Assembly: GCA_030844895.1 (NCBI GenBank)
Contig: CM061231.1
Coordinates: forward strand, 32,683,149 to 32,747,148
Length of the DNA stretch: 64,000 nt
Source: Ambrosia x helenae
Taxonomy: Eukaryota; Streptophyta; Magnoliopsida; Asterales; Asteraceae
Reading direction: 5' to 3'
Positions 12,105 to 24,397 of this stretch are shown one piece after another (positions within the stretch are counted from its first letter, which is position 1; each line of letters begins with the position of its first letter). Made by a program: the position numbers and the translations under genes. The notes below the pieces were generated by a model. It worked only from the letters and a program-made list of their open reading frames with translations. It was not told where the DNA came from and ran no database searches.

Positions 12105-12507
12105 CCCAAAAATAAAACCTTCTCTTAGAAAACCACTTTGAGCCTTAGCCTTTCGTTTCTTTACCCAATAAAATGAGTCCCGATCATGCATCACCAAAGC
12201 AACTTCAAGGTTTTGTCATCACCGAGGGTGCGAGGCCGCAAGTTTGAAGAAAAGGTAACACCATTGACAAAGGAGGGAACAACACAAGACGGGGCCAAGA
12301 GGGAGATCTTATAAAAAAAACGCAGAAGAGAGCCCAAAATATAGAGAGACCCACAAAAAGAGAGCCTAAGAAATAAAAGTTCTTCAAAATTAAAAATTTG
12401 GTATTTGACCGATGAGACCATAAAGAACTGGAATTCTGCTCTCTCTCTCTCTACATTCTCTCTGTGATCCCTCATCTCTCTCTTGCTTTCCCCTTCGCTT
12501 TCTCAAG
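12105..12507 (+). other. gypsy internal remnant with CT-rich leader
   Basis: This continues the sequence interrupted by element B at 6853. No domain is readable. A CT-rich tract at about 12438-12475 lies just ahead of the zinc-knuckle ORF and could be its leader. Confidence 0.4.
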
Positions 12508-12978
12508 ATGCATCCGCTGGACGAACACTTGTTTCAGTGTTTCCATTTCGCTCAGCCACGTCTGCCTCCAGAGCTATTACAAATCATTTTCGAGAAAACG
12601 GCAGACGAAAGAAAATTGTGGCGGAATATGGAACAAAATCCACCCTTTTGTGGACAGTCAAAGAGCTCTACGAAAAGACGGGCCAAAAGATATGATAAAT
12701 GCATGAAGTGTGGACATTGGTCTCATGAGGGCAAGTGCAGCAACAATTCGACCTACTCGCAGTTCGAGTACACAATGCTTATCCAGGAAGGCGCTATTCT
12801 ATACCGGGTTGAGCGCAAAGTCAGGAAAGGAAGCAACATTGACTACACTATGAAGAGCGAGATAGCCATGATGAAGGATCTCAGAATAAACACCAGACTC
12901 CTCTCAAAGATCGTTGCTGAAAATGTTGCGCGCCGCTACCACCCCCCTTTACGACTTGCTGCTTCGTCGTCTTCTTAG
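12508..12978 (+). CDS. small zinc-knuckle ORF in a gypsy 3' internal region
   Basis: This 156-codon frame encodes a basic protein with one CX2CX4HX3C knuckle (CMKCGHWSHEGKC) at about residues 65-77, between a helical N-terminus (LPPELLQIIFEKTADER) and a Lys/Arg-rich C-terminus. I do not recognise the family. It lies about 410 bp before a plus-strand polypurine tract and LTR start at 13402, so it occupies the position between pol and the 3' LTR of an old plus-strand element. It could be an accessory ORF of that element or a captured host fragment. It is unbroken although its surroundings are decayed. The start chosen is the first ATG after the CT-rich leader. Confidence 0.45.
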   Translation: MHPLDEHLFQCFHFAQPRLPPELLQIIFEKTADERKLWRNMEQNPPFCGQSKSSTKRRAKRYDKCMKCGHWSHEGKCSNNSTYSQFEYTMLIQEGAILYRVERKVRKGSNIDYTMKSEIAMMKDLRINTRLLSKIVAENVARRYHPPLRLAASSSS

Positions 12979-13401
12979 CCGTGACGGTCTTTCATGATTC
13001 GGTGACTCATCTCCCTTTGTAGATAGTTAAAAAAAAGTTGTTTTATCTTTTGCACCCCTACATTACAACCCGAATAAAAGTCCTCTTGATTTATCTTAGT
13101 TATTTGGTTTAGAGACAAGGACTTGATATGCATACAAGCCTATGACTTGATTCGACTTTGGTACAGACTTGAATGTTCACCCCCAAAACTCACTAAAATG
13201 AAAAAAAACCGAGTGATGAGTGAACATTGTGAGCAGGCATAGGTTTGAGCATAATCGTACGGGTTAAGTAGGCGTGTCATGCAATTTTATTTTTCTCATA
13301 AAATAAATAAATGGGGTGAGGGTTTGTTAATTACAGTCTGCCTTAGGTGTACTCGTGTTTGATTGCTTGAGGACAAGTAATAGTCTAAGTGTGGGGTATT
13401 G
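12979..13401 (+). other. 3' untranslated gypsy region ending in a polypurine tract
   Basis: There is no coding frame. It ends with GAGGACAAGTAATAGTC followed by the tract AGTGTGGGG at 13389-13397, immediately ahead of the LTR start TGATGTATC at 13402. Confidence 0.6.
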
Positions 13402-14249
13402 TGATGTATCATATAATTAACATATAAAACAGGCATAATCAGTCTAATAAGAGGGTAGAATTAGGTTTAAATTACTGATATTGAGTGCTTAATTCATTCC
13501 TATTTGTATTTCTCAGGAAACTGGAGCTCCAAGCCAGAAATAGAGGATTTTCAGGCAAAAACAGGCAAAAACTGGAGATTCCTGAGGATACGAGACTTGC
13601 AGCATGTTCCCTGTATGTTTGAAGACCATCCCGGGACTTAAACATTGATAAAACCAGTCCGGGAGTGACCCATCACGCCCATGCACACTTGCATGGCGGC
13701 CCTGCACGCTAGAAGACAACGCATCAAACTTGGGGAACAAGAAAACTTGCTGAAGAAGGCTGCACGCCTGTGCTCACACATATGGCACACCCATGCCTAG
13801 ACAAATAGTACAGACAAGACAAAACTGCAACAACAGAACGTACGTGTGACAGTAAGCACGGCCGTGCCACCCCTGGCACACCCATGCTTGCCCTGGAAAC
13901 TCAATAAATAGCAAGCTAACCCCCACCATTTGAGCATCCCTTTTCATCCCTTCTTGTGCTTTATTTGGCGGGCTTCCAAGAGTCTTCCTGATATCTTGGG
14001 GTCCTGTAGGAGGCCTTAGGGCCATCCTAACATCCCTCCAAGGTTAGGCCTCGACCTACCTTGACCAACTTGGCCAAGCACGGGATCGTAGAGTAGCTTA
14101 TGCAATAAACATAGAGGGCTATGAGGATCATATTAGATACATATCACTTGGAGATGGAGAGCTTGCCTATGAGCAGCCAGGTTCTTGTGTTGATCATTTG
14201 TTATGGTTGTATATTTCTATTATGCTCGAACCCGCTTCGATTTGTAAAC

Positions 14250-14296
<47 letters not shown>

Positions 14297-15200
14297 GTTT
14301 ATCTTTAGTTATTTGTTGTGTTATCTTCTTTCTAATCCTTGTTTATTTATCTTGTGACAGGTTCAAATGATGATTAACTTAATAACTTAAAATCAACCTT
14401 AACTTGATTAATTAACTAGAGGTTTAATCAGCTTCTGGTAGTCCCGAGTTAGATCCAAGGCGAGGAAACCGGTAGTGAGACAGATCCTTCGGGCTTCTGA
14501 TATCCAAACCGGGTTCTAAGCAATGGCTTCTGAAGTGGACTAGATCTAAGTGACACCTTTCTAGTACTTACTAGATGACTGAATGATCTTCTTGGTAAAG
14601 GGCGGATTCCCTACGGGTGCACCAGTGATCTTTAGATTGCACACCTTTAAGATTATGTTCCACCTTTGTCAAGGGTTTCATTTTGCTCGGGAGGTTATGG
14701 GTTGGGTTTGTTAAGTCATCAATCATCAAACCAACTTTAATCTAATTGTTCACTAAATATTAAAGTGTCACTTTTTAAAGATAAATGAAACAAGATTTTT
14801 ATTTCTAGGTCTTCTCAGTACGAATCCGTTAACCAATGGGGATACATGTCAGTTGAGGTGACTGTAAGAAAGATCATTCGGTCTTCATGATCGTTAACCT
14901 ACTTAGGGGATACGTTGTCACCAAGACAAACTTTAAGAAGAGATCATTCGGCATGGAAAGCAAGAGCTAAGGGAGGTGTACGGTGTTCCAGGTCGGAAGA
15001 GAAGCCTCTATCACAAGAAGAAGAGAACTCTGAGGACCAGAGACTTGATTGCGGTTTGGGGAGCCTGCTATATGCAAGGCCCTGGCGAAGTACCTTCGTG
15101 TGGACGAGCATTGGGAGATTGTGCATTCTACTCAGTCGTGGCCCCGCTTCTTTATCAAGGAGTCAACACTTAAGGATCACTCTCGTCCTCGTCACAAATA
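13402..15200 (+). mobile_element. plus-strand gypsy 3' LTR, truncated
   Basis: It starts TGATGTATC next to the purine tract and continues with typical LTR content: GC-richer direct words such as GGCACACCCATGC near 13800-13880, then a (TTA)n tract at 14251-14296. No matching end (ATACATCA followed by flank) is found before the opposite-strand LTR begins near 15236, so its 3' end appears lost. The right boundary is approximate. Confidence 0.6.
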
Positions 15201-15235
15201 ATTAATCTTAAATACTAATTTTAATAATAAACTTA

Positions 15236-16515
15236 GTGGAACCGGGATCTTAAAATACTAAACATCAAGAACAAACTAGACACCCTCGACCCTTCTCAAG
15301 GGGAAACCCTAGAATATTTTTGTGCTGTTAAACTACCGGTTGGAGTACAAACCCTCACAGGTTATCTAACTCTTATGATCGAGTACCCGCTAGACAATCT
15401 ACCTCACAACGCGAAAGCCTCACTACACTAGGTGTAAGGGGTAATTATTGAAGCCTGGATCTAACTTGGTATGCAGGAGTTGAAAGGGAAACTAGGCAGA
15501 TCTTCTCACAAAGCCTCTAACCAAGCAATCTAACAGCCTAGACATACCAACAAGTCCTCACTTCACAGCTATTGAACTTGGAAGAATACCTAAAATCTTC
15601 TAACCACCAAATATCACTCCTATGGTAAACTCGCGACTGTTGACCATAAACTAGTTGCTACACAAAGTCTGCAACCTAACTAGCACTCATACATGAAAGA
15701 CATTCACAAAAGTGCAAGTGAAGTGAATAAGTGACAATTAGATAAAAATAGATACGCACATACACCAGATCTAGAGAAATCAAAATCTTTACTGAATCAT
15801 AAATCCAAAACACGTTCCAAAAACCATAGAAAAAGCAAATTAAAATATAGTTATTTGTCTTGGTCTAGGTAGCTATAAAAGTTTTAGCCGCAAATCATCT
15901 TGAAAAGAGAAACAAAGACAAATAAAAATTCAGCAATCATGGTAAAGAACAAAGATAATAAAGGAACGAAAAAACCGAATGATTGACACCCGAATACTCG
16001 CTCCCAAAGCTTAGAACCCTTGATCCTTGGCTTGCCGCCCTAATAATATTTGCTGCTGCTCTGTCCTCTTATAAAAGAATTCGCTCCTCGATAAAAAAAA
16101 ATATATCTTCGCTGCTTTGATCGATGTCCCCTCAGCCCCCGTCTAAGAATAATAATATTGCTCAAGTAATTGGAGCCCTCCTCCAAACTAGGCCCAAAAA
16201 AGGCTCGTGCCTTTGTTTCTTTGTTTTGTTTCATGTCATTTATTATTATTAGCATTCTAGCTCCATGCTTTTGACTCGGGTGTTTTTGGTTTGACCAAAG
16301 TTGCTCATTTACGCTCTAACGTCTATTCGAACACCTACTAAAATATAAAATAAATACATAAGTAATAAAAATGACACAAAACTAATAAAAATATATAAAA
16401 ACCTATACAAAATAAAATAGACCGGTACAAGCCTAAAACTAATAAAAACACTATTTAAACGACTCAAAAATTATACAAACTTTACACTGGAAATAGATGT
16501 ATTTTACAATACATC
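15236..16515 (-). mobile_element. minus-strand LTR related to element A (solo or truncated)
   Basis: The right end, ACAATACATCA at 16515, is the complement of an LTR start. The sequence resembles element A's LTR at several points: ACCGGGATCTTAA near 15240 (compare 5419), CTAGGTAGC near 15865 (compare 535), and GACTCGGGTGTT near 16274 (compare 964). No polypurine tract follows 16515, so it is a solo LTR or a 5' LTR whose interior is gone. Confidence 0.6.
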
Positions 16516-16816
16516 ACTTAGCTACTTATACGGAGGGCCTCGAGATGTGCATATCAGCTTACTCTACTATTTTATCCTTTTTTTTATGAAACCCGAAACC
16601 TTTTTAAAACTATTTTATCTTAAAAGCCCTTCGTTTTATTTTCTTTTAAAACCTGATCAGTTATCTGATGAACGGTTGAGTAGGGGAAAGTGTGTTCTCT
16701 TGGAATACGATACTCGATATTTGCCCTAGCAAGCTATACTATTCACGTCAGGTTCTCTGCCTATGTGTTGGTTTTAGTTTCTGAGCGACTATCGTTTACT
16801 TTATAAATTTAAAACT
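16516..16816 (+). other. segment of an older gypsy LTR split by nested insertions
   Basis: Removing the solo LTR and the copia element joins this to 19541-19561 and 34056 onward. The rejoined sequence reads into a typical LTR end and primer-site region (GTTGACACATCAAGTTTTTGG near 34090). It contains a repeat of about 68 bp at 16555-16622 that recurs at 34387-34456. Confidence 0.5.
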
Positions 16817-19535
16817 TGTAACAACCGTACCAGGAGGGGCTTAGACGTTACGACAGTTTGGTAACAGACTTGCACAACGGAAGTAACGTTAACTAATATT
16901 TGATATTCAATATTCATACAACCTTTGGTCGCAAAAATAATACAAATACAATATAAAAATATAACTAAAGTCTAATGCAGGGATGAGACGCGGCGGTCGT
17001 CGAAGCAGTTGAGGAGTGTAATCCACTAGTCGATCCGATCTCTATCTTTACATATCTCTAGATGCTCTAAACCGCAACGCTTAAAACTTGAACCTTCTAA
17101 CATGATAATCTCTAATCCACACAAGCCAGCATATACCTCTTCTTCTCGATCATCCAAACGCAGTACCTGAACACATGCTTAAATGAGTTTGGGTCAGCAA
17201 TTACGCTGGTGAGTCCGTATAAGTAGTAAGTGGATCCAAAACAAGTTTATCATTTCACAAACAAGTTTACACAGTTTAAAACAGTTCAACACACGTGATG
17301 TACAAGCGACCCCTCAACCCTAACAGTAGATCTATCTACTGACATTATAGATCTACAAGGCATAATATATGCCGCAACGGTCCGCAGGCCTCAGTGGAGG
17401 GTCTCCCGGGCCCAACGTCCCGGGTCCACTGTGCGTGGGGGTTTCCCCAAGTAGTACTACCCATATATTAAGCGGCTCACCTATGAGTTAATGAGTGTCA
17501 GTATTATCCGGCAGCTAGTATCTTGTTACATCACAAAAGTTTAAACACACAAGCATATGTTCACCCCAAAACAGTAAAACAGAAAAAAGGGGAGTGGTAC
17601 ACGGAACTCACCTTAGCAGCGTATTACATCTCATCACAATGTCACATGGTATTCTAAGTCGAGATCCCCTCTACCAATAACTGGCATGATCCTACTCAAA
17701 TCCATAATCATTAGCGTGTGTAACCAACATCGCAGTTACACGTGTGAATGACTAGTACCTTTAGTTGTTTATGATTCTACTTATCCTGTGACATAGATAT
17801 AGTTCTTAATTCGTAGTTCCTATGTCAGATTTAATGTCTTGTGTCCTATACACACATTGTTCGTTATCGTACATTCAAGTCTTGCATATTATGATATTTA
17901 AGTCTTTAGTAGAATCGCCTAATGGTCAAACATGTACTAGTGATTCATTGTTTATCCATCCATCTTATATTCTCGCCTCTTTATAATATCTAGTCCAAAT
18001 ACATGATCTTTAATCCATCATTACTTACGTCTATAATTAGTTGTGCGACTAAGCACCAATATTATATATCTTAGTGTTTTTAAGAGCTATACGTTTGTTT
18101 ATTATGTTCATTGCTTTCCATAACCAAATTATATTCAACATTCAAGATGACGACATGTTCCTGTTTGAGTGATTTGCTTTTAAAGTCCAATACATATTAC
18201 TATATCCAATAGTCCTACCTCAAATTAGATGTACCATAATCCACAATTAATATTGCTAATGTATTCATACACATTTATACAAGTCCTTTGTCTAGTTCTG
18301 TTTGGTCGGGCCAAGTTTGGCTTAATAAGTTCCACACGTGTCACTCGCGTAATAAATATTTATACTAAACACTAAAATGGTTTGGGTTCTAATTATACCT
18401 CCCGGGTCCCTGCTAATAACTGAGTTGACTGGGTTTCTGACCGACCTTTGACTGGTGTTGACCGAGTCAACCGAGTTGACTCGGGTCCAACCCTTACGTC
18501 TAATTCCTGCTTCTAATTTCCTGTAATATTATCATCATCTCCATTGCCTATGAACCACCGCTACCTGTGGCTAACACCCAAACCAAACAATCCATAACCT
18601 TCATCCCATCGAAACATCATCACCACCACCATCGAATCCCAACACCACCACATACACTCACCTGACGCCTCCTCTGTGAGCAGCTATTAATCACCATCAA
18701 TAACATCATCACACATCTGAACCTTAATCAAATCCATCACCGTTTCTGTATCCCCAACCGCCACAACCATCACCTGCACATCCCATCTCCGATCCAGCAT
18801 CTTCATCACCCAAAACCACTGTCGCCGGTCGCTGCCATCGTGAACCAGCAACATCATCATCCTTTTCATCAACTGTTCAGATCTGAACTATTATTTCCTC
18901 TAATACATCTAATGGTAGCCGAATACCTAACCTGAATAGGACCAGCCGCTATCTTTTTTCCTATCATTGGAACCGGCCGGCCAGAGGCCATGGCCGGTGT
19001 CTTTCTTCTCTGCTTCTCCTTTTCCTTAATCTCTGGTTCTCTCTCCTCTGAGTCTCTTTCTCTCCCTCGCATCTCTCTCTCTCCCCCTCTCTCTCTATAT
19101 TATAATAATAATCAGGAGGGCGGAGGTGGTTGCCACCGTGGTCTGCAGGAGGCACTCCTGCTCCTTGCTTCTCTCTCTCTCTCATCAATGTATATGTGTG
19201 TGGGTTTGGAAATGAGCAGATGTTTTTCTTGAGTGTTTTTTATAAAATAATGAATATTAACTAATGTGTGTGTCTTTATAAGAATGTGCCATGGGGTATA
19301 TGGCACATGTGCCATGTGTCCCATGGGTGACTCACCCATAAGTCACGGAACCGAATTCGGGTTTGTAACGCGTATCAGTTTAGTCTCGTAATGCATACTT
19401 TCTATTAATACTTTATGTAAAATGGTTCGGTTTTTAATTTCGCACATAAACATATTATCTGTTATTAGTTACTTTATTATAAAATAATATAATAATGTGC
19501 TAAAAAATTCTCGGCCTTATAACCGGGTTGTTACA
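16817..19535 (-). mobile_element. solo LTR, chromovirus-like gypsy
   Basis: This 2719-bp unit starts TGTAACAACC and ends GGTTGTTACA, a perfect 10-bp terminal inverted repeat. It is flanked by AAACT at 16812-16816 and 19536-19540. It has no internal gag or pol and no second copy, so it is best read as a solo LTR left by recombination. Its sequence near 17180-17215 (GTCAGC, ACGCTGGTGAG) resembles the minus-strand LTR at 25631-28305, which suggests the same orientation. Small ORFs in it, such as those at 18869-19232, look like chance frames in CT-rich DNA. Confidence 0.75.
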
Positions 19536-19561
19536 AAACTTGTAAAGGGTTTAGTAAAAAA

Positions 19562-20260
19562 TGTTAGGACAAAAAGGATTGGTGAAACCACTTTTGCAAA
19601 CCTTAGTCTAATTCACTTCTGTCAAAATACTCTAAGTATAGAACTGCTGAAGACAAAGGATCAAACTGCTGAAGAAGAGATTCAGAAGTGCTGAAGAAGA
19701 AAAGTCATCAGAAGTTCTGAAGTTCAAACCAGACACTTCTACTGAAGAACTACTAAAGACAAACTACTCATCAGTAGTTTGTCATTCATCAGTATTTACA
19801 GAAGATCTTTTCCACCGCCTTTTTATATCAGTAGTTTAATACTTTAGTATTTCTTTTTGCTTTATGTACAAGTTCTAAGACTGCAACTTGTTGCAACTTG
19901 TTTCTGAACTTGCTTTTGGCAAGGTTCATGTATTTGTAAAGTCTATAAATAGAAGGGTTCATCCCTCTGTTTTAGACATTGATTTTAATACAAGAAATCC
20001 TTCAACACTTATTATTGTTATTTCCATTTCGTGTTTACTGAGAATCTGTCAAAGTGTTTCATTCTTATTCAATACTTAGATTCTCAATAAACACTCATCA
20101 TTTATTAGTTCTTGAATCCAGGGGGAGTAATAACTCCTGTTGATAAAGTGTAGCTATAAACTTATAAACATTCCGCTGTGCTATCACTCACCAAGAACTT
20201 GCTAAACACTTAAGTGTCAACTAGCAAGTTCAACTAAAAGAGCAGATTAGTGATCCAACA
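19562..20260 (+). repeat. 5' LTR of the copia element
   Basis: This 699-bp terminal repeat contains several direct CTGCTGAAG words and inverted ATCAGTAGTTT words in its first 250 bp. TATAAATAG at 19945-19953 is a plausible TATA box for the element transcript. Confidence 0.9.
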
Positions 20261-20261
20261 A

Positions 20262-20274
20262 TTGGTATCAGAGC
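20262..20274 (+). other. primer-binding site, initiator tRNA-Met type
   Basis: TTGGTATCAGAGC stands one base after the LTR end. It is complementary to the 3' end of initiator tRNA-Met, the usual primer of copia elements. Confidence 0.9.
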
Positions 20275-20416
20275 GCTGGTTTATCTGATCACATATCAAT
20301 CTAACACATTGAGAATCAGACACATGCTCTTATTGATATTCAATAAAGGATTATAAGCTCACTTTTATCAACATCCATCACTTTAAGAGATATTTGTCAA
20401 ATCAATACTCTTTAAA

Positions 20417-22347
20417 ATGGATCCTCATAATACTGGTTCTGCCACTAAACCTGCCATTCTTGTAAGAAATGAATATAACATATGGCAAAAGAGAATGGCA
20501 CATACCTTATCACAAACCAACACAGGTTGTTGGAGATCTGTGATATATGGTCCTCATAAACCAGTAAATATAAATCTTGAAACTAAGGAAGAGATTCCAA
20601 AAGAACCAAAAGACTATACTGATGATGATTTCCTAAAACTTGAGCTTGATGCAAAAGCTTTTTCTATGTTGGCAATGGCACTCCCAAATGAAATCTATTC
20701 TGGCCTATTACATTGTGAAAGTGCCAAAGAGCTTTGGGACTGCCTAAAAGAACAGTTTGGAGGAACTGAAGAGGCGATTGCCACACCAGAGAAATCTTGG
20801 CTCAACAGTATGAAACTTTTGCTCACATTAATGGGGAAACTTTAACTCAACAATTTGAAAGATTTTCCTCATTAATATCTGAGCTAAAACTAAATGGTCA
20901 GACCTATACAACTGTATCTATGCTTCATAGATTTTTAAGGTCTTTACCTGATAAATGGGAAACATACTCAATAGTCTTAAGATCTTCACCAGATTTTAGC
21001 TCCCCCACTCTTACAAAACTTCATGGGAGATTACTTACTTTTAAGAGAGAAATTGATCAAAAGAAAAGGTTACAAAATTCTGGTAAAACTGCTGATGACT
21101 ATCTACCTGGTAGTACAACACTATTGGGACAAGACTCACCAACTTGTTCAAATAGTTTCGGATCTTTTGACCACATTGACATAACTGCTGGGATCTCATC
21201 TGAAAGATCATTCCCAGGTTATGACAATAATGACTTTGGTCAAACTGCTGATAACATGTGTTTTATCATGGATGACTTAAATAGTTTCAGCAGTGATGAC
21301 CTTGAAGAAATGGATATTTTGCACCAACTGGCCATGTTAAGTTTAAAAACAAATAAGTTTTACAAAAGGTCAGGAAGGAAGTTTCCAGGACTTAACAGTT
21401 CTACAAAAATTGGTTTTGACAAATCTAAACTTAGATGTCACAAGTGTCAAAAGTTGGGACACTTTGCTAGAGAATGTAGAAGCTCTGGCTTTAACCAATC
21501 TCAGTCTGAAAACAATTTTAACCCCAATTATAACAGGAATAATGGAACACAAGGGAGTGCACATTTTGTACAGGCACAAGCTCCACAACACCAATATGTG
21601 CCACAAGTACAATATGTACAGATGCCTGCTCAACAGATGCAGAGCCAACAATCAATCCCTCCCTTTCCAGCTGCTCAACAACCTCCACAGCAACAACAAC
21701 CCTCTCAACAAAGTCTATTTACCTCAGGGTATGTTGACTGGAGCAGTCTTCCTTTTGACACCACAGAGTGCAATCCTGATGCAGACAACAAAATGTTTGA
21801 CATCAACTGGGGAGAGCCTGACAATGGCAGAAAGAACTTTGCCTTAATGGCATTTGAGGGATGCTCCTCAAAATCTGCTTTGTCACAGGTATCAAAAGAA
21901 TCTTTGACAAAACTATGTTCAAATTCATGCAAAGAATCTTTTGCTCTCATAAGAGAGACAAATGTGCACTTACAAGGAAAGGCTAATGATTCTGAGAGAA
22001 AACTCACTCAGATAAAATGTGATTTAGAAAGAAAACTTTCTGCAAAAACAAAAGAAGTTTCTAAATTGACTAACTCCGCTATTGAAACCCAAGCACAAAT
22101 CAAAATAATGATTAATGACCTAGGAAATGTCAGACAAGAGCTTGCTGACACCAAGGTCACATGTGAAAAATGGGTGGAATCTTGTAAGGGGTACCAACTA
22201 TTGCTAAACAAACAAAGTGCTTCAAATGTTAGGTTTGGCATAGGGTACAATCACACTGAAACACCAACAGATTTCTCTCCCAAAACTACTGAAGATGGGA
22301 GAAAAATTGTTTCAGGTGAAACTTCTGAAGAGGAAGAATGCACATGA
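20417..22347 (+). pseudogene. copia gag (frameshifted)
   Basis: The N-terminal gag domain opens at 20417 (MDPHNT) with the typical NEYNIWQKRM block. It runs about 120 codons, then shifts frame near 20775-20797. The same protein continues in another frame (LAQQYETFAHINGETLTQQF) to 22347. A CX2CX4HX4C zinc knuckle, CHKCQKLGHFAREC, lies at about 21436-21477, followed by a Gln-rich stretch and a coiled-coil segment near 21960-22190. Gag forms the intracellular virus-like particle. This copy cannot make an intact one without a -1/+2 shift. The following pol frame is shifted again. Confidence 0.85.
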
Positions 22348-24376
22348 CAGGATGCAGATACCTGATAAACAATTTTATCAGTGAAAGAGATGGATCTGTG
22401 TCCTTTGGGAACAATGCTAAGGGATATGTGCTAGGACATGGCAATGTCTCCTCTGGCAAAATACAGTTTGACAAGGTCAATCTGGTTGAAAACCTTGAGT
22501 ACAACTTGCTAAGTGTGTCACAAATGTGTGATAAAGGATATTCTTCCTTTTTCACAAAGACAGCATGCAAGATCATATCACCAGAAGGCCAGAAGTTGAT
22601 AGAGAAGATCATTGAAGATCATACTTTGTTAATTGCCAAAAGATGTGGCAATGTCTATGCAGTGGACATTGAAAAAGACAAAGTACTGAACAACACTGCC
22701 TGTTTCTTCTCAAGGGCATCAACTTCAGAAACTGATCTCTGGCACAGGAGACTTGGCCATGTGAACTTTAAAACCATAAATAAAGTCACAAAAATGGGCT
22801 TGGTCAGAGGTCTACCCAAGTATACCAGTGTCAAGAACACTGTGTATCCTGTTTAAAGGGTAAACAGCATAAGTCCTCCTATAAGTCTATTGAAGAATCA
22901 AAAACAACTGCATGTCTTCAACTACTCCATATGGACTTATTTGGGCCTGTAAAGATCATGAGCCTTGGTAAAAAGAAGTACTACTTAGTCATCATTGATG
23001 ACTACTCAAGATTTACATGGGTATTCTTCTTATTTTCCAAGGATGAGGCTGCTGAAATCATCAAGTTCTTCATTCTACAAGTAGAGAAGCAATACTCTCT
23101 ACCTGTCAAAACCATTAGAAGTGATAATGGGACAGAGTTCAGGAACAAAACTCTGAATGACTTCTGTTTGTCTAAAGGGATTATTAGACAATTCAGTGTT
23201 GCCAGAACTCCTGAACAAAATGGTGTGGTAGAAAGGAAGAACAGAACTTTAATAGAAGGAGCAAGAACAATGTTAGCTGATTCTGGCCTACCTTTATACT
23301 TCTGGGCAGAAGCAGTTAACACATTATGTTATGTTCAAAATAGAGTTCTTGTTGTCAAGAGACATTCAAAGACTGCCTATGAAATTCTTCATGGCATGAA
23401 GCCCCTTATCTCCTTTTTCAGGGCTTTTGGGTGTCAATGTTTCATCTTGAATATCAAGGAATCTATTTCAAAGTTTGCTGCCAAAGTTGACTCAGGTTAC
23501 TTTCTTGGTTATTCCTCAACTAGAAAAGCCTACAAGGTTTTTAACTCAAAAACCAGGATAGTAGAAGAAACACTGAATGTCAAGTTCAATGAGTCAAAAC
23601 ACACTCTCATTCCAGCACATCCTGCTGAACTCTTTGACCTTGACAACTTTCATTTTGAACCTGAAAAGACTGTCACTTCATCCAAACCTACTTATTATGG
23701 TGATCAAAGGTTTGATGATGAGGATCCAGCACCATGGACTCCTCAAACAGTCATTAAGTCAACTTCAAAACCATCAGAAGTTTCACAAACTTCTGATTCA
23801 ACAAATACTGAAGGCCAAACTCAAACATCTGCTTCAGTACCTGCAACTACTGAAGACACTGAAACTGCTGAACCAGACATAATAGACCTCAGTAGTTTGT
23901 TTGAAGAACATGAGCCACCAACACCTGTCAGTGGTTTACAACAACTGATCGAACACAAAGACCATCCACTTGATCAAATCATGGGTGATATTGCATCAGG
24001 TGTTCTTACAAGAAACCAGCTTTCCAACTTTTGTCTATTCTCAGCATTTATTTCACAGTTGGAACCAAAGAAGTACCAGGAAGCCCTCAAAGACAACAAT
24101 TGGGTGCAGGCAATGCAAGATGAATTGCTTCAATTCAACAAGCAACAGGTTTGGGAAATCTGTCCCTTACCACCAAACAAGCAACCAATTGGCACTAGAT
24201 GGGTTTTCAGGAACAAACAAGATGAAGCTGGTATTATAATAAAGAACAAGGCAAGACTGGTAGTACAAGGTTACTCTCAAGAAGAAGGCATTGACTATGA
24301 TGAAACCTTTGCTCCAGTTGCAAGGCTTGAAGCCATCAGGTTATTTCTGGCCTATGCCATTTCCAACAAAATAAAA
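22338..24376 (+). pseudogene. copia pol, N-terminal part: protease remnant, integrase, start of RT
   Basis: The protease catalytic Asp-Ser-Gly is missing. The frame enters directly at HMTGC, just downstream of where it should be, which implies a small deletion near 22330-22340. The GAG-pre-integrase zinc finger (LWHRRLGH, then CLKGKQHK) is split by a frameshift near 22835. The integrase core keeps its DDE residues: Asp in MDLFGP (22931), Asp in SDNGTEF and Glu in NGVVERKNRT. The reverse transcriptase starts with NWVQAMQDELLQF and RWVFRNK and runs to NKIKV, where the nested gypsy fragment cuts it. At least three lesions make it non-functional. Confidence 0.9.
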
Positions 24377-24397
24377 GTTATTTCATTTACGCAGGGG

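Noticed and set aside
18869..19339. Overlapping frames at 18869-19339
   Set aside because: They lie in CT/GA-rich simple sequence inside a solo LTR, on both strands at once, without domains.
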